NCBI GenBank assembly: GCA_030740295.1
Contig: JASLXP010000582.1
Location: 1-52,505, forward strand
From: Planctomycetota bacterium
Lineage (GTDB): Bacteria; Planctomycetota; PUPC01; JACPCR01
Direction of reading: 5' to 3'
DNA length: 52,505 bases
The notes under the pieces are model-generated. The model ran no database searches, had not been told where the DNA came from, and was given only the letters and a program-made list of their open reading frames with translations. Positions 30,593-39,608 of this stretch are shown in pieces; the first letter of the stretch is position 1; every line of letters starts with the position of its first letter. Made by a program: the position numbers and the translations under genes.

Positions 30593-31081
30593 ATGATTTC
30601 CCCCGAGTTACTCTTCAACAGAATCCAGGAATGTAATTTCACGCATGTCATCTGGATACCTGACAGCGAGACCGGCCGGATGCAGCCGATGTTCGATTCG
30701 AACGATTCACCGAAGTTGATTCGAGCGTGCCGCGAAGGCGAGACATTCGGTATCGCAGCCGGTTTGAAGATCGGGGGCGCCAACCCTCTGATCATTATTC
30801 AGTGCACCGGTATGTTCGAGGCCGGGGACGCGCTGCGGAATATCATTTTTGATTTGGACATGTCGCTGTTCTTGATGGTTGGGTATCGGAGCTATGAAGC
30901 CTGGCAGAAGAATCCGCAGACCAGGGATACGGCGCGGCGTTTTGCTGAACCGATTCTGAATGCATGGGGTCTCGATTACACGCTGGTCGAAGGTGATGAG
31001 CAGGCAGCAGAAATCAGTGAGGCATACACGCGGTACATCGAGTCCAACCAGTCCGAAGTCATCTTGCTGGGGGAAGCCTGA
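30593..31081 (+). CDS. TPP-dependent decarboxylase, Pyr-domain subunit (sulfopyruvate/phosphonopyruvate decarboxylase alpha-like)
   Basis: The 162-residue protein is only the N-terminal (pyrimidine-binding) domain of a TPP enzyme. The pattern CREGETFGIAAGLKIGG, with a Glu that should activate the cofactor, followed by PLIIIQCTGMFEAGDALRN, matches the alpha subunit of sulfopyruvate decarboxylase (ComD) and the first half of phosphonopyruvate decarboxylase. The beta subunit gene starts immediately after its stop. Function is inferred from this split layout; the acid used (sulfopyruvate, phosphonopyruvate or another 2-oxoacid) cannot be decided. Confidence 0.85.
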   Translation: MISPELLFNRIQECNFTHVIWIPDSETGRMQPMFDSNDSPKLIRACREGETFGIAAGLKIGGANPLIIIQCTGMFEAGDALRNIIFDLDMSLFLMVGYRSYEAWQKNPQTRDTARRFAEPILNAWGLDYTLVEGDEQAAEISEAYTRYIESNQSEVILLGEA

Positions 31082-31642
31082 GTGAAACTGGATACATTTC
31101 TAACGACGTTGAATTCCGTCCGGCGGGAGGAAGTGGTCATCACAACGATGTCTGCCTCGCAGGCGTGGCCGACCCATTCCAGCCATCCACTGGATTTGAA
31201 TTACGTCCCGAGCACGATGGGGCAGGGGCCCACACTTGGTCTCGGCATTGCACTGGCACGGCCTGAAAAGAGGGTGGTAGTGCTCAATGGTGATGGATGC
31301 CTCCTGATGAATCTCGGCTGTCTGGTTACCATCGCCGAGCAGGCGCCGAAGAATCTGATTCTTTTCAATATGGACAACGGTCATTACGAAATTACCGGCG
31401 GGCAGCCGATCGCCGGTTCGGGCAAGACCAGTTTTTTCGGGTTGGCCGAGAGTGCTGGATGGCCGGTTGTGGTGGAAATCGACGAGCAGGACCTTCGCAG
31501 CCAGTTGGAGATGATCCTGTCAAGCCTCGGCCCGGTCTTTGTCAATGTGAAGCTTGAAACGGCCGCTGGCGGATCGCCTGATCTGACGATTCCCATGCCG
31601 GAGAGAATCCAGGCGCTTACTGCCCATCTCAGCTCAGATTGA
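31082..31642 (+). CDS. TPP-dependent decarboxylase, PP-domain subunit (ComE/phosphonopyruvate decarboxylase beta-like)
   Basis: The 186-residue partner starts with GTG directly after the previous stop (TGA-GTG), so translation is coupled. It carries the TPP diphosphate/Mg site VVVLNGDGCLLMNLGCLVT (GDG followed by N), then LILFNMDNGHYEITGGQ and KTSFFGLAESAGW, as in ComE and phosphonopyruvate decarboxylase C-terminal domains. Together the two subunits make one active site. Co-location with a sulfatase is suggestive of organosulfur use but is not proof. It ends about 190 bp before the tRNA genes. Confidence 0.87.
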   Translation: MKLDTFLTTLNSVRREEVVITTMSASQAWPTHSSHPLDLNYVPSTMGQGPTLGLGIALARPEKRVVVLNGDGCLLMNLGCLVTIAEQAPKNLILFNMDNGHYEITGGQPIAGSGKTSFFGLAESAGWPVVVEIDEQDLRSQLEMILSSLGPVFVNVKLETAAGGSPDLTIPMPERIQALTAHLSSD

Positions 31643-31785
31643 ATTCTTTTCGATCCTGAGTTGCTGTCATCGCAAGAGAGCTATGACTCCGTGGTAATGG
31701 CTCTGCAGTTCGGTTGTGTTTTTCGCTGCCCAAAGCAGCACAAGTGGAGCGTCCACTGGATCTTCATCACGATTTCACTTGCTGA

Positions 31786-31813
31786 TTGAATTAGCATTTT
31801 CGCTCTTTAGAAT
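31786..31813 (+). promoter_or_regulatory. Putative sigma-70 promoter of the tRNA cluster
   Basis: TTGAAT (31786-31791) and TAGAAT (31808-31813) are separated by 16 bp, each one mismatch or so from consensus. Transcription would begin near 31820, about 10 bp before tRNA-Lys. Confidence 0.55.
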
Positions 31814-31830
31814 ACCGGCCTCAAATTTAC

Positions 31831-31903
<73 letters not shown>

Positions 31904-31972
31904 CTTGCTGTCAGTGGCTGAGATATTCCGTCTTGCGGAAGCGCTTTTTGAGGGCATTATTGCCCGGCGTTA

Positions 31973-32055
31973 ACGAGAGTGGCGGAATTGGCAGACGCGC
32001 TAGATTTAGGATCTAGTCCCGAAATGGGGTGGGGGTTCGAGTCCCCCCTCTCGTA
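31973..32055 (+). tRNA. tRNA-Leu (anticodon TAG)
   Basis: This 83-nt class II tRNA has acceptor arms ACGAGAG and CTCTCGT, D-arm GGCGGAATTGGCAGACGC, anticodon stem CTAGA/TCTAG with loop TTTAGGA (anticodon TAG), a variable arm around TCCCGAAATGGGG, and T-arm GGGTTCGAGTCCC. CCA is not encoded. Confidence 0.97.
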
Positions 32056-32102
32056 CTATTGATATATGAAGACAGGAAGGTTCGCCTGTTTATGAATTTT
32101 TT

Positions 32103-32175
32103 GCGGGTGTAGCTCAGTTGGAAGAGCGACAGCTTGCCATGCTGTAGGTCGTGGGTTCGAATCCCATCACCCGCT
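32103..32175 (+). tRNA. tRNA-Gly (anticodon GCC)
   Basis: Acceptor arms GCGGGTG/CACCCGC pair perfectly. The D-arm is AGCTCAGTTGGAAGAGC; anticodon stem ACAGC/GCTGT has loop TTGCCAT (anticodon GCC); the T-arm is GGGTTCGAATCCC. CCA is not encoded. It is the last of three tRNAs before tig. Confidence 0.97.
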
Positions 32176-32180
32176 CTGAA

Positions 32181-32203
32181 CGCCCGGCCAGATGTGCCGG
32201 GCG
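32181..32203 (+). terminator. Strong hairpin after tRNA-Gly, possible terminator or processing site
   Basis: CGCCCGGC (32181-32188) and GCCGGGCG (32196-32203) form a perfect 8-bp GC stem with a 7-nt loop, extendable by one A-T pair. The following TCGTCATTTCC is only weakly T-rich, so it may end tRNA transcripts partly or mark a processing boundary before tig. Confidence 0.5.
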
Positions 32204-32256
32204 TCGTCATTTCCGGACATATTGGCCCTCTCCGCACCCAACAGGGGCATAGACCC

Positions 32257-33819
32257 ATGGCAGAAGATACCGAAACCAAGGAAGTCGAAGAAACCGAAGA
32301 TCAAGAAGCATCCACAGAGGAAACTGAAGCTTCCGATCAAGAAGCATCCACAGAGGAAGCTTCCGATCAAGAAGCATCCAAAGAGGAAGCTGAAGCTTCC
32401 GAACAAGAAGCATCCACAGAGGAAGCTGAAGCTTCTGAACATGATCACGACCACGACCACGACGATGAAGGTGAGGATGAATTTGATGTCTCTTATGACA
32501 TTGAAGACATTGGCGCCTGCCACAAGAAATTCACGGTCACCATCCCATCAGGCGATGCGAACAAAACTCTCGAAGAATCGTTCAAGCTTTTGAGAACTGA
32601 AGCTAATGTGCCGGGCTTCCGGCCGGGCCGGGTGCCGCAATGGCTTCTCGAAAAGCGGTTTGGCAGACAGGTGCGTGGAGATCTCGTCAACCGCTTCATG
32701 CAGGGCGGCATGAGAAAGGCCATCACAGAGGCCGGCATCAGCCCGATAGGGATGCCTGAGTTCGATGATGAGGTCGCAAAGGAATTGGATCTGTCGCAGG
32801 ACTTCACCTTCGAATTCAGCGTATACGTCCGTCCTGAATTTGAACTGGACGAAGAAACATATCTCGAAATGGAAATCGAGATTCCGTCGCTCGAAGTCAC
32901 TGACAAGATCGTTGAACAGGGCTTGAGGAGTGTTTTCGAATCCGAAGGCAAGCTTCAGGATGCAGGGGAGGGCGAAGCCGCAGATAAGGGCGATGTTGTT
33001 GCGTGCAATGTCAGCGTCACCGCTGAGGGCGAGGATCTCTGGAGTGAAGATGGCCTTAATGTTCAGGTGACCGAGAATGCCCGCTCAACGAGTATGCTTC
33101 CCGAACTCATCGATCTGGCTGAAGGCACAAAAGTGGGGGATGAAAAAGAAGAATCTATCACTCTTTCCGACTCCTTCGCACTCGAAGAACATCGAGGCAA
33201 AGAGGCCACGCTCAAGTTGAAGGTGACGGGCCTCAAGAAGATGGTTTACCCGGAATTCACGGACGAACTCGCCAAAGAGAAGGGTTTGGAGAGTATCGGC
33301 GAGATCCGCGATAAGATCACAGAACGATTTGAACAGCAGTTCAAGCAACTGACGGACATGGCCGTTGAAGATAAGATGACCGAAAAGCTGCTCGAGATCT
33401 CTGATTTTGAATTGCCGGAACAACTCATCGAAAAACATACCGAGAGCCGCGTCCAGCGCCGCCGACTGGAGCTTGAAGCTGAAGGCGCCACTGAGACGGA
33501 CATTCTTGAAGAATTGCAGGGGTTTAAGGATTCCTCGAGAGAGGAACTGCTGAACGAAATGAAACTCATCTTCACCATGCAATACATATGCGAGAAGCAG
33601 GGCATTGAGGTAGATGAAGGGGACATTGATGACCGCATCGAAGAGATTGCCTCTTCATCGGGCCGTGACCCATTCGATCTTAGAGATGAAATGGAAGAGA
33701 GCGGTCGCATCGATGTACTGCAGGAGCAGCTCCTTCGTGACAAGACCCTCGACCTGCTCAAAAGAAAAGCCGTCATCACAACCGCGGATGACGATGAAGA
33801 CGACGAAGACGAAGACTGA
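32257..33819 (+). CDS. tig: Trigger factor with an N-terminal acidic/His repeat extension
   Basis: This ribosome-bound chaperone and peptidyl-prolyl isomerase has 520 residues, against the usual ~430. The start is ATG 32257 ([16 protein letters not shown]). Residues 15-60 are four Glu/Ala/Ser repeats, then HDHDHDHDD (62-70), before the canonical N-domain begins at ~77 ([19 protein letters not shown]). The ribosome-docking signature is present: [19 protein letters not shown]. The FKBP-like domain lies around 245-335 ([31 protein letters not shown]), followed by the helical chaperone arms and a second acidic tail ([13 protein letters not shown]). clpP and clpX follow, the widespread tig-clpP-clpX order. 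The extension precedes the ribosome-binding loop and is discussed as a finding. Confidence 0.95.
   Translation: MAEDTETKEVEETEDQEASTEETEASDQEASTEEASDQEASKEEAEASEQEASTEEAEASEHDHDHDHDDEGEDEFDVSYDIEDIGACHKKFTVTIPSGDANKTLEESFKLLRTEANVPGFRPGRVPQWLLEKRFGRQVRGDLVNRFMQGGMRKAITEAGISPIGMPEFDDEVAKELDLSQDFTFEFSVYVRPEFELDEETYLEMEIEIPSLEVTDKIVEQGLRSVFESEGKLQDAGEGEAADKGDVVACNVSVTAEGEDLWSEDGLNVQVTENARSTSMLPELIDLAEGTKVGDEKEESITLSDSFALEEHRGKEATLKLKVTGLKKMVYPEFTDELAKEKGLESIGEIRDKITERFEQQFKQLTDMAVEDKMTEKLLEISDFELPEQLIEKHTESRVQRRRLELEAEGATETDILEELQGFKDSSREELLNEMKLIFTMQYICEKQGIEVDEGDIDDRIEEIASSSGRDPFDLRDEMEESGRIDVLQEQLLRDKTLDLLKRKAVITTADDDEDDEDED
32299..32436 (+). repeat. In-frame tandem repeat coding for Glu/Ala/Ser units in trigger factor
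   Basis: Units of 36, 30, 36 and 36 bp encode (D/E)QEAS(T/K)EE(A/T)EAS, one unit lacking two codons. Strong DNA-level similarity (CAAGAAGCATCCACAGAGGA recurring) shows recent expansion by slippage or unequal crossing-over. Confidence 0.88.
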
Positions 33820-33853
33820 CTTAGAATCCACTTACAGACAGGAGACTGGGCAC

Positions 33854-34456
33854 ATGGTCCCATACGTCATTGAGACGACAGGCCGCGGCGAACGCAGCTA
33901 CGACATATTCTCGAGGTTACTGCGTGACCGAATCATCTTTATTCCCAGCGCGATCAGCGACAACGTCGCCAATGTCATCATCGCGCAGCTTCTTTTTCTG
34001 CAGACGGAAAAGAAGAATCAGGACATCCATCTTTACATCAACTCTCCAGGCGGTTCCGTAACCGCCGGCCTCGCCATTTACGATACGATGCAGTTCGTAC
34101 AGTGTGACGTGGCCACCTACTGTATTGGCAACGCTGCCAGCATGGGCGCGGTGCTTCTGGCCGCGGGAACGGAAGGTAAGCGGTACGCGCTCCCGCACGC
34201 GCGGGTCATGCTCCACCAGCCCTGGGGCGGTGTCCGTGGAACGGCGACGGATATCAGCATCCAGGCCGAAGAGATCATCAGCCTTCGTGAACAGATAAAC
34301 GGCATCCTGGTCAATCACACCGGCAAGGATATGGAGCAGATTGAAGCCGACACCGACAGGGATTTTTACATGTCCGCCCGCGAGGCCATGGAATACGGCA
34401 TTGTGGATGAAGTCCTCGAATCCCTGAAGGACACCAACGGCGAAGCCGAAAAGTAG
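33854..34456 (+). CDS. clpP: ATP-dependent Clp protease proteolytic subunit
   Basis: ATG at 33854, with AGGAGA upstream at longer than usual spacing, begins the 200-residue protein ([23 protein letters not shown]). The catalytic triad is clear: S96 in [10 protein letters not shown]121 in VMLHQPWGG and D170 in [10 protein letters not shown]. The propeptide is very short. Substrate-binding [11 protein letters not shown] is present. It lies 34 bp after tig and 90 bp before clpX, so it forms the ClpXP protease with the next gene. Confidence 0.98.
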   Translation: MVPYVIETTGRGERSYDIFSRLLRDRIIFIPSAISDNVANVIIAQLLFLQTEKKNQDIHLYINSPGGSVTAGLAIYDTMQFVQCDVATYCIGNAASMGAVLLAAGTEGKRYALPHARVMLHQPWGGVRGTATDISIQAEEIISLREQINGILVNHTGKDMEQIEADTDRDFYMSAREAMEYGIVDEVLESLKDTNGEAEK

Positions 34457-34546
34457 CATTGGCGTCCGGCCTTCCACGGGGTAGCCTTATCAGATTATTG
34501 CTCCAGGGGAGAGCTGGAAAGAACCTTCACAGACGGTAACACCACC

Positions 34547-35827
34547 ATGGCAAAACAGGGACGTAGTGGCCGCAAACGGTCTGAATACTGTTCCTTCTGT
34601 AAGAAGTCCTACGGCCAGGTCGAGCGTATGATCGCCGGGCCGGATGACGTCTACATCTGCAATGAGTGCGTCGAGGTCTGTAATTCCATCATCCGAGATG
34701 AGCGGGACGTTGGCACGACGCAGCCTCTCCAGAGAAAAAATCTACCGACCCCGCGGGAGATGAAAGAGAAGCTCGACCAATATGTCATCGGGCAGGAAGC
34801 GGCGAAGCGAATTCTCTCAGTCGCCGTTCACAACCATTACAAAAGGCTGAGCCTGCCGCCGACGACCGATGTCGAAGTCGAAAAGAGCAACATCCTCCTC
34901 ATCGGTCCAACCGGCTCAGGCAAGACGCTCCTCGCGCGGACCCTGGCCAAAATCCTTGATGTCCCGTTCGCGATTGGCGATGCCACGACACTCACCGAAG
35001 CCGGCTACGTTGGCGAAGACGTTGAGAACCTTTTGCTCCGTCTGATTCAGATCGCCGAGTTTGACATCGGCAAGGCCCAGCAGGGCATCGTGTTCGTCGA
35101 TGAGATCGACAAGATTGGAAAAACCCAACAGAACGTATCCATTACTCGCGATGTTTCCGGTGAAGGCGTCCAGCAGGCATTACTGAAAATCCTGGAAGGC
35201 ACGGTCGCCAACATCCCTCCCCAGGGCGGTCGCAAGCATCCCGAGCAGCAATACATTCAGATGGACACCACCAATATTCTGTTCATCTGCAGCGGCAGCT
35301 TCGTCGGGCTTGATCAGGTGATCGGTAAGCGAGTGGGCAGGGGGACGATTGGATTCCAGCACCACGAAGAAGGGGTCAGCGAAGAGGAGTCTCTCGGCGA
35401 ACTCCTCGCGAGTGTGCAGCCGGAGGATTTGATTGAGTACGGCATGATTCCGGAATTCGTAGGACGGCTTCCAGTCCTGGCGTCCCTGCAGCCACTCGAT
35501 GAAGACGCGCTCGTTCAGGTAATGACAGAACCAAAGAATGCGCTCGTTCGGCAGTACAGGAAGTTCTTTGAAATGGATGGCACGCAGCTTCACTTCGAAG
35601 ACGATGCCCTGCATGAAATTGCCAAGATTGCCCGCGAGCGACAGGTAGGCGCTCGTGCATTGAGGTCTGTATTTGAGGAGTTCATGCTCGATATCATGTA
35701 CGAGCTGCCATCAAGAAGTAATGTGACCGACGTAGGAATCACCGCAAAGATTGTTCTCAAGGAAGAAAAATTCTTTGACGATGAAGAGGAAGAAGAGCCG
35801 GAGGCGGAGCGGCGCGACAGCGCCTGA
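34547..35827 (+). CDS. clpX: ClpX unfoldase, ATPase subunit of ClpXP
   Basis: The 426 residues begin with the zinc-binding domain (C15, C18, C38, C41 in CSFCKK...CNECVE). The AAA+ core has Walker A GPTGSGKT (120-127), pore loop GYVG (153-156), Walker B IVFVDEID (around 181-188), the RKH loop GGRKHP, the ClpP-docking IGF loop ([10 protein letters not shown]) and sensor 2 region [10 protein letters not shown]. The C-terminus carries a short acidic tail ([13 protein letters not shown]). It unfolds tagged proteins and feeds them to ClpP. The 296 bp after it, before cdaA, contains no gene or clear terminator. Confidence 0.98.
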   Translation: MAKQGRSGRKRSEYCSFCKKSYGQVERMIAGPDDVYICNECVEVCNSIIRDERDVGTTQPLQRKNLPTPREMKEKLDQYVIGQEAAKRILSVAVHNHYKRLSLPPTTDVEVEKSNILLIGPTGSGKTLLARTLAKILDVPFAIGDATTLTEAGYVGEDVENLLLRLIQIAEFDIGKAQQGIVFVDEIDKIGKTQQNVSITRDVSGEGVQQALLKILEGTVANIPPQGGRKHPEQQYIQMDTTNILFICSGSFVGLDQVIGKRVGRGTIGFQHHEEGVSEEESLGELLASVQPEDLIEYGMIPEFVGRLPVLASLQPLDEDALVQVMTEPKNALVRQYRKFFEMDGTQLHFEDDALHEIAKIARERQVGARALRSVFEEFMLDIMYELPSRSNVTDVGITAKIVLKEEKFFDDEEEEEPEAERRDSA

Positions 35828-36123
35828 GCATCCCGCGCGCCCCACTGCGAGAGGGCGGCTGAGGCCAAACACAATTCATTCTGTACTGCTTCCGAGTGCC
35901 TGGTGACACCTGCTCTGGCCCATACGGAACCGCAAGCCTGCACTGCACGCACTCCGGCTCTTTGGGGAAACTCCGTCGGCGGAGCATTACTCTGGGGCAT
36001 TGCCGCATCTCAGAAACTCAAACGGATGAACCCTTCAAGTTGAACGGGCTTTCGTGCGGCTTACACTCGCGTTAACGAAAAAACTGTCCCGTAAACCGAC
36101 CCATCAAAGCTCGGCTCAGATTC

Positions 36124-36933
36124 ATGACTTATGATGTCTTCATCGACTTCCTGCAATCGAAGCTGCTCTGGAAAGCGGTCGTTGAGATCCTTCTTTTAGC
36201 GACAGTTTTCTATTGGATTCTTCGCTTTCTGCAGGAGTCCCTGGGCGCGAGCGTCTTGCGGGGGCTCGCCGTCTTCATCGTGGTCATGTTTGTTGTTCTG
36301 CTGTTCTTTGCCCAGCAGTTTGAGATGCGGGTGATCACGGCCCTGCTCACGAGCTTTCCTGAATTCTTTGCGATTGGATTGATCATCATGTTCCAGCCTG
36401 AGCTCCGCCGCGCGCTGGTTCGGCTTGGTGAATCCAGGTTGCTCCGGCGTGTGTTTCGGCACAAGGGCGATGTGATCACAACAATCGTCGTGGCGGTGAC
36501 GAACATGGCCGAAAAACAGATCGGCGCCTTGATATGCCTCGAACGTGAGGTATCCCTGAACACCTACGTTGACGGGGGCATCAAATTGGATTCACAGATC
36601 ACCAGCGAACTGATGGTCACGCTATTCTATCCCGGCACGCCACTTCATGACGGCGCTGCCATTCTTCGAGATGACCGTCTGATCGCCGCGGGTTGTCTGT
36701 TTCCGCTGTCCGAAAATCCCGTTGTCAGCCGCGGCCTTGGCACTCGGCATCGCGCCGGGATTGGAGTGACTGAACAGTCAGACGCGTTATCAATCATTGT
36801 GTCGGAAGAGACAGGCGAGATCTCGTTCGCGGTTCGAGGCACCATCACGCGCGGGCTCAGTCCGGAAGAGCTGGAACGCACCCTTCGTCAGATTTACGTT
36901 GAGCGGAAAGAACCACAGGGCGCGGTCGCATGA
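36124..36933 (+). CDS. cdaA: Membrane diadenylate cyclase (CdaA type), makes c-di-AMP
   Basis: The 269 residues start with three hydrophobic helices (about 16-36, 43-64, 70-90) followed by the DAC domain: PGTPLHDGAAI (DGA, 176-178) and GLGTRHRAGIGVTEQSDA (RHR, 208-210), both catalytic signatures, plus SEETGEISFAVRG. The enzyme condenses two ATP to c-di-AMP, a second messenger for osmotic and wall homeostasis. Its stop overlaps the start of the YbbR-type regulator gene (ATGA), as in many bacteria where CdaR tunes CdaA. Confidence 0.95.
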   Translation: MTYDVFIDFLQSKLLWKAVVEILLLATVFYWILRFLQESLGASVLRGLAVFIVVMFVVLLFFAQQFEMRVITALLTSFPEFFAIGLIIMFQPELRRALVRLGESRLLRRVFRHKGDVITTIVVAVTNMAEKQIGALICLEREVSLNTYVDGGIKLDSQITSELMVTLFYPGTPLHDGAAILRDDRLIAAGCLFPLSENPVVSRGLGTRHRAGIGVTEQSDALSIIVSEETGEISFAVRGTITRGLSPEELERTLRQIYVERKEPQGAVA

Positions 36934-37733
36934 ATTCTATGGGTGACACTCTCCTATATATTCTCTCTTTCAAATGGCTGATCACGGCTGTGCGGTATTG
37001 CGTGATTGGCCTGCGTAATTTCTTTTCGACGCGGTTGCTGCTGAAATTCATGTCCCTCGTCCTGGGCACTCTTCTCTACTTTGCCATCAGTGCCTCGCAC
37101 GTCACGACCACCAGCGAATACGTCGTTGTCAGGCCCCAGTTCACAGGCATCGAAGACGGTTACGAGCTCCTCAGCACCGATATCAGGAGTGAGCCTCGCC
37201 AGGTATTGGTGAAAGGCAGAATCGCTGTGCTGAATCGTCTGCAGTACCTGCAAACGAAACCGATCTCTCTATCAGGCAGAGGAGCTTCGACAGAGATACT
37301 CGAGGGAGTGGAAGTAGATCTCGTAAACCTCCCGAATTTTGAGAAGCCCGTTCACAAGGGTCAGATTTCCGCCGAGCCCGCGGTCGTCAACGTCCATATC
37401 GCCATCGTTTCAAAGTGGAAGGAAAGCATGATTACCAAGGTGCCGATTCGGTTCATGGCGCCGCCCGATTATCCCTATCAGGTCACTATCGAACCGACTG
37501 AGATGGACGTCCACGTCTCCGCCAGGCAGGAGATACTGGACAACCTTTCGTACAACAGTGTCAAGCTCTACATTGAGAGCTCGGTGATAAAAGATCTCAC
37601 TGAGAAAGAATTCATTCCAGAGATCGTGCTCCCACCAGGAGTTCGTCTGCGCAGCCCGCTGCAATCAGTCATGGTCACGCAGTTGGGCCCTCTGGAGCCA
37701 TTGGACGAAACACCACCGGAGTTAGAAGAATGA
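36930..37733 (+). CDS. YbbR-domain protein (CdaR-like), partner of CdaA
   Basis: The 267 residues have an N-terminal membrane anchor (about 32-52, [18 protein letters not shown]) and extracytoplasmic YbbR-type beta domains ([31 protein letters not shown]; then [24 protein letters not shown]). This is fewer repeats than the four of Firmicute CdaR. It overlaps cdaA by four bases (ATGA; a second in-frame ATG is at 36939) and pdxJ by four bases. From the pairing, it likely modulates cyclase activity at the membrane. Confidence 0.87.
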   Translation: MNSMGDTLLYILSFKWLITAVRYCVIGLRNFFSTRLLLKFMSLVLGTLLYFAISASHVTTTSEYVVVRPQFTGIEDGYELLSTDIRSEPRQVLVKGRIAVLNRLQYLQTKPISLSGRGASTEILEGVEVDLVNLPNFEKPVHKGQISAEPAVVNVHIAIVSKWKESMITKVPIRFMAPPDYPYQVTIEPTEMDVHVSARQEILDNLSYNSVKLYIESSVIKDLTEKEFIPEIVLPPGVRLRSPLQSVMVTQLGPLEPLDETPPELEE

Positions 37734-38452
37734 GCGTCAAACTTGGAGTCAACGTCGACCACGTCGCAACTGTCCGCCAGGCAAGGATGGGCAATGAGCC
37801 GGATCCGGTTTTCGCCGCCTCTCTCTCGGAGCTGGCGGGCGCGGACGGCATTACCATTCACCTGCGCGAAGACCGCCGCCACATCCAGGATCGCGATCTC
37901 CGCATTATGCGCGAGACCGTCACCACGCCCCTGAACCTCGAAATGGCCTGCGCTGATGAGATCATCGAAATTGCCCTTGCCACGATGCCTGAGAAAGTAT
38001 GTCTCGTTCCAGAAAAACGGCAGGAAGTCACCACGGAAGGTGGCTTGAACGTGACCGGAGAATTCGACGCGATCAAAAAAGCTAACGCCCGGTTCAAAGA
38101 GGCAGGCATAAGTGTCAGCCTCTTTGTGGACCCGGACCCCGAGCAGCTCCAGGCATCCGCGGACACCGGCGCGGAATATGTCGAGCTGCACACCGGCGTC
38201 TATGCGAATCAGAGAAATGAGGCCGGCCTCGAAAAGGCATTGCAGGAACTGCACGACGGCGCGGAAAAATCCCACTCACTCGGTCTCGGCGTCAACGCGG
38301 GCCACGGGCTCAATTACGCCAACGTTCAGGCTGTGTGCCGACTGCCGCATATGGAGGAGCTGAACATCGGCCATTCCATCGTTTCCCGGGCCGTGTATGT
38401 CGGCATCACGCAGGCTGTCAGGGAAATGAAACAACTCATGAATGAGGCCTGA
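37730..38452 (+). CDS. pdxJ: Pyridoxine 5'-phosphate synthase
   Basis: The 240-residue TIM-barrel enzyme condenses 1-deoxyxylulose 5-phosphate with 3-amino-2-oxopropyl phosphate to form pyridoxine 5'-phosphate. Signature stretches: [16 protein letters not shown] at the start, [62 protein letters not shown], and [14 protein letters not shown] with [14 protein letters not shown] at the phosphate site. It is complete and normal length. The start overlaps the CdaR-type gene (ATGA), so B6 synthesis is co-expressed with c-di-AMP genes. Confidence 0.97.
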   Translation: MSVKLGVNVDHVATVRQARMGNEPDPVFAASLSELAGADGITIHLREDRRHIQDRDLRIMRETVTTPLNLEMACADEIIEIALATMPEKVCLVPEKRQEVTTEGGLNVTGEFDAIKKANARFKEAGISVSLFVDPDPEQLQASADTGAEYVELHTGVYANQRNEAGLEKALQELHDGAEKSHSLGLGVNAGHGLNYANVQAVCRLPHMEELNIGHSIVSRAVYVGITQAVREMKQLMNEA

Positions 38453-38549
38453 GCCTCTCCGAACGAGGCCCGGCGTTCCGCTGCGCGTTAATTCCGCAAC
38501 AGAGCGGAGGCAAATACTCATTCAGTTCCTCCGGCGAAAATAGACTCTC

Positions 38550-39608
38550 ATGTCTCGATTCAGCTACAACCAGGAAGAATTCAAAGCGTCTGCCCCCCTG
38601 ACGATCCCGCTGTTCGGCGACCAGCAGCGCGGGCTTGGTTGCTACCAGGTTTTTTTGTGCACCAATCTGCCATACGAGATCCGGGTCCGCAGACGGGCAG
38701 ATGACCGGCTCGTCATCAAGAAACTTTCAGGTACGGACACCGGCCCGGATGCGCACCCGGTTGCGAAGGCCATCCTCGAGAAGATTGAAGAAGGAGGCGA
38801 TGAGCTGCAGGGCGGATTCGACTGCTCAGTCGTGGACACAGGAATCCAGAATTCCGATCTGGATTACGCGGCGGCTGAGGCAGTATCCTGGACCGCCGCT
38901 CTCCTCGCGATGGCCGGCTCATCCATTCTTGAATCCTCGCTTGGAATCTCCAGGACCGCGTTCAGTGCGATCGGCGGAAGCCCTGAGAAGGAAGGCCTAT
39001 GGGCCGCAACAGAGCTGGGTGGATTAGTGGCCGTGAAGGGCTTCGAGGAGCAAGCGATCAGAGCTTTCGAAATCCCGCTGGACGGATTCATGTTGACGAA
39101 AACGTCTGCGATGCCGGAAAAATCGATGGAAGTCTCGTCGAAGGAAGCCCACCAGGCGACGGCCGAACTGGTGAGCGGCATGGGTTCAACCTTTGCTTCT
39201 GCGCCGACCGATACTTTGCTGGGTAAGCTCTCTGAGATATCCGAGGCAAATGCGATGATTGGGTATGCGCATACGACACTCCGTGACATGTGTGCCGATT
39301 CCATGGATCTTTTCAGCTCTAATGACATCGAGCCCTACGAGTTTGCCCGTCTTCTTGATGAGCAGGAAAACATGCGCAACGAGTATCTTGGCCTTACCAC
39401 CCAGAAAATGAACACGATGGCCCTGCGGGCAAAAAAATCGGGGGCACTTGCCTGCTCCGGGTTCGACAATGACGGCTCGGTTGTCATCTATGCGCCGCGG
39501 GGCAGAAAGTCGGTCTCCCAAGCCATTGAAAGCGAGGGCTGTATCGGAGTTGCCGTTGATCGCGGCAAAGGCGTCTGCATCGAAGACATAGGCTGGGACG
39601 ACACCTGA
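38550..39608 (+). CDS. Degenerate GHMP/galactokinase-like protein, probable pseudo-enzyme
   Basis: The 352 residues keep the galactokinase layout but not its chemistry. The N-terminus (PLTIPLFGDQQRGLGCYQVFLCTNLPYEIRVRRR) parallels the galactokinase substrate motif region without the GEHTDY residues. The region that should carry GLSSSAA reads NSDLDYAAAEAVSWTAALLAMAG, so the ATP-binding serines are gone. No GIMDQ-type catalytic Asp is present. The C-terminal motif III region reads KKSGALACSGFDNDGSVVIYAP. It is cytoplasmic, full length and free of stops, so it is maintained. Its stop overlaps the next gene's start (TGATG), which suggests joint function with that signalling-like protein. Family assignment is by pattern only. 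Confidence 0.6.
   Translation: MSRFSYNQEEFKASAPLTIPLFGDQQRGLGCYQVFLCTNLPYEIRVRRRADDRLVIKKLSGTDTGPDAHPVAKAILEKIEEGGDELQGGFDCSVVDTGIQNSDLDYAAAEAVSWTAALLAMAGSSILESSLGISRTAFSAIGGSPEKEGLWAATELGGLVAVKGFEEQAIRAFEIPLDGFMLTKTSAMPEKSMEVSSKEAHQATAELVSGMGSTFASAPTDTLLGKLSEISEANAMIGYAHTTLRDMCADSMDLFSSNDIEPYEFARLLDEQENMRNEYLGLTTQKMNTMALRAKKSGALACSGFDNDGSVVIYAPRGRKSVSQAIESEGCIGVAVDRGKGVCIEDIGWDDT

Noticed and set aside
31643..31830. Possible small RNA between the TPP enzyme genes and tRNA-Lys
   Set aside because: No stable hairpin or terminator was seen; only the putative tRNA promoter could be supported.
32134..32256. Upstream extension of trigger factor
   Set aside because: It lies within tRNA-Gly and a strong hairpin; the start at 32257 begins the acidic repeat region.
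33614..33853. Upstream extension of ClpP
   Set aside because: It overlaps tig in another frame; ClpP starts at [12 protein letters not shown] with normal length and catalytic spacing.
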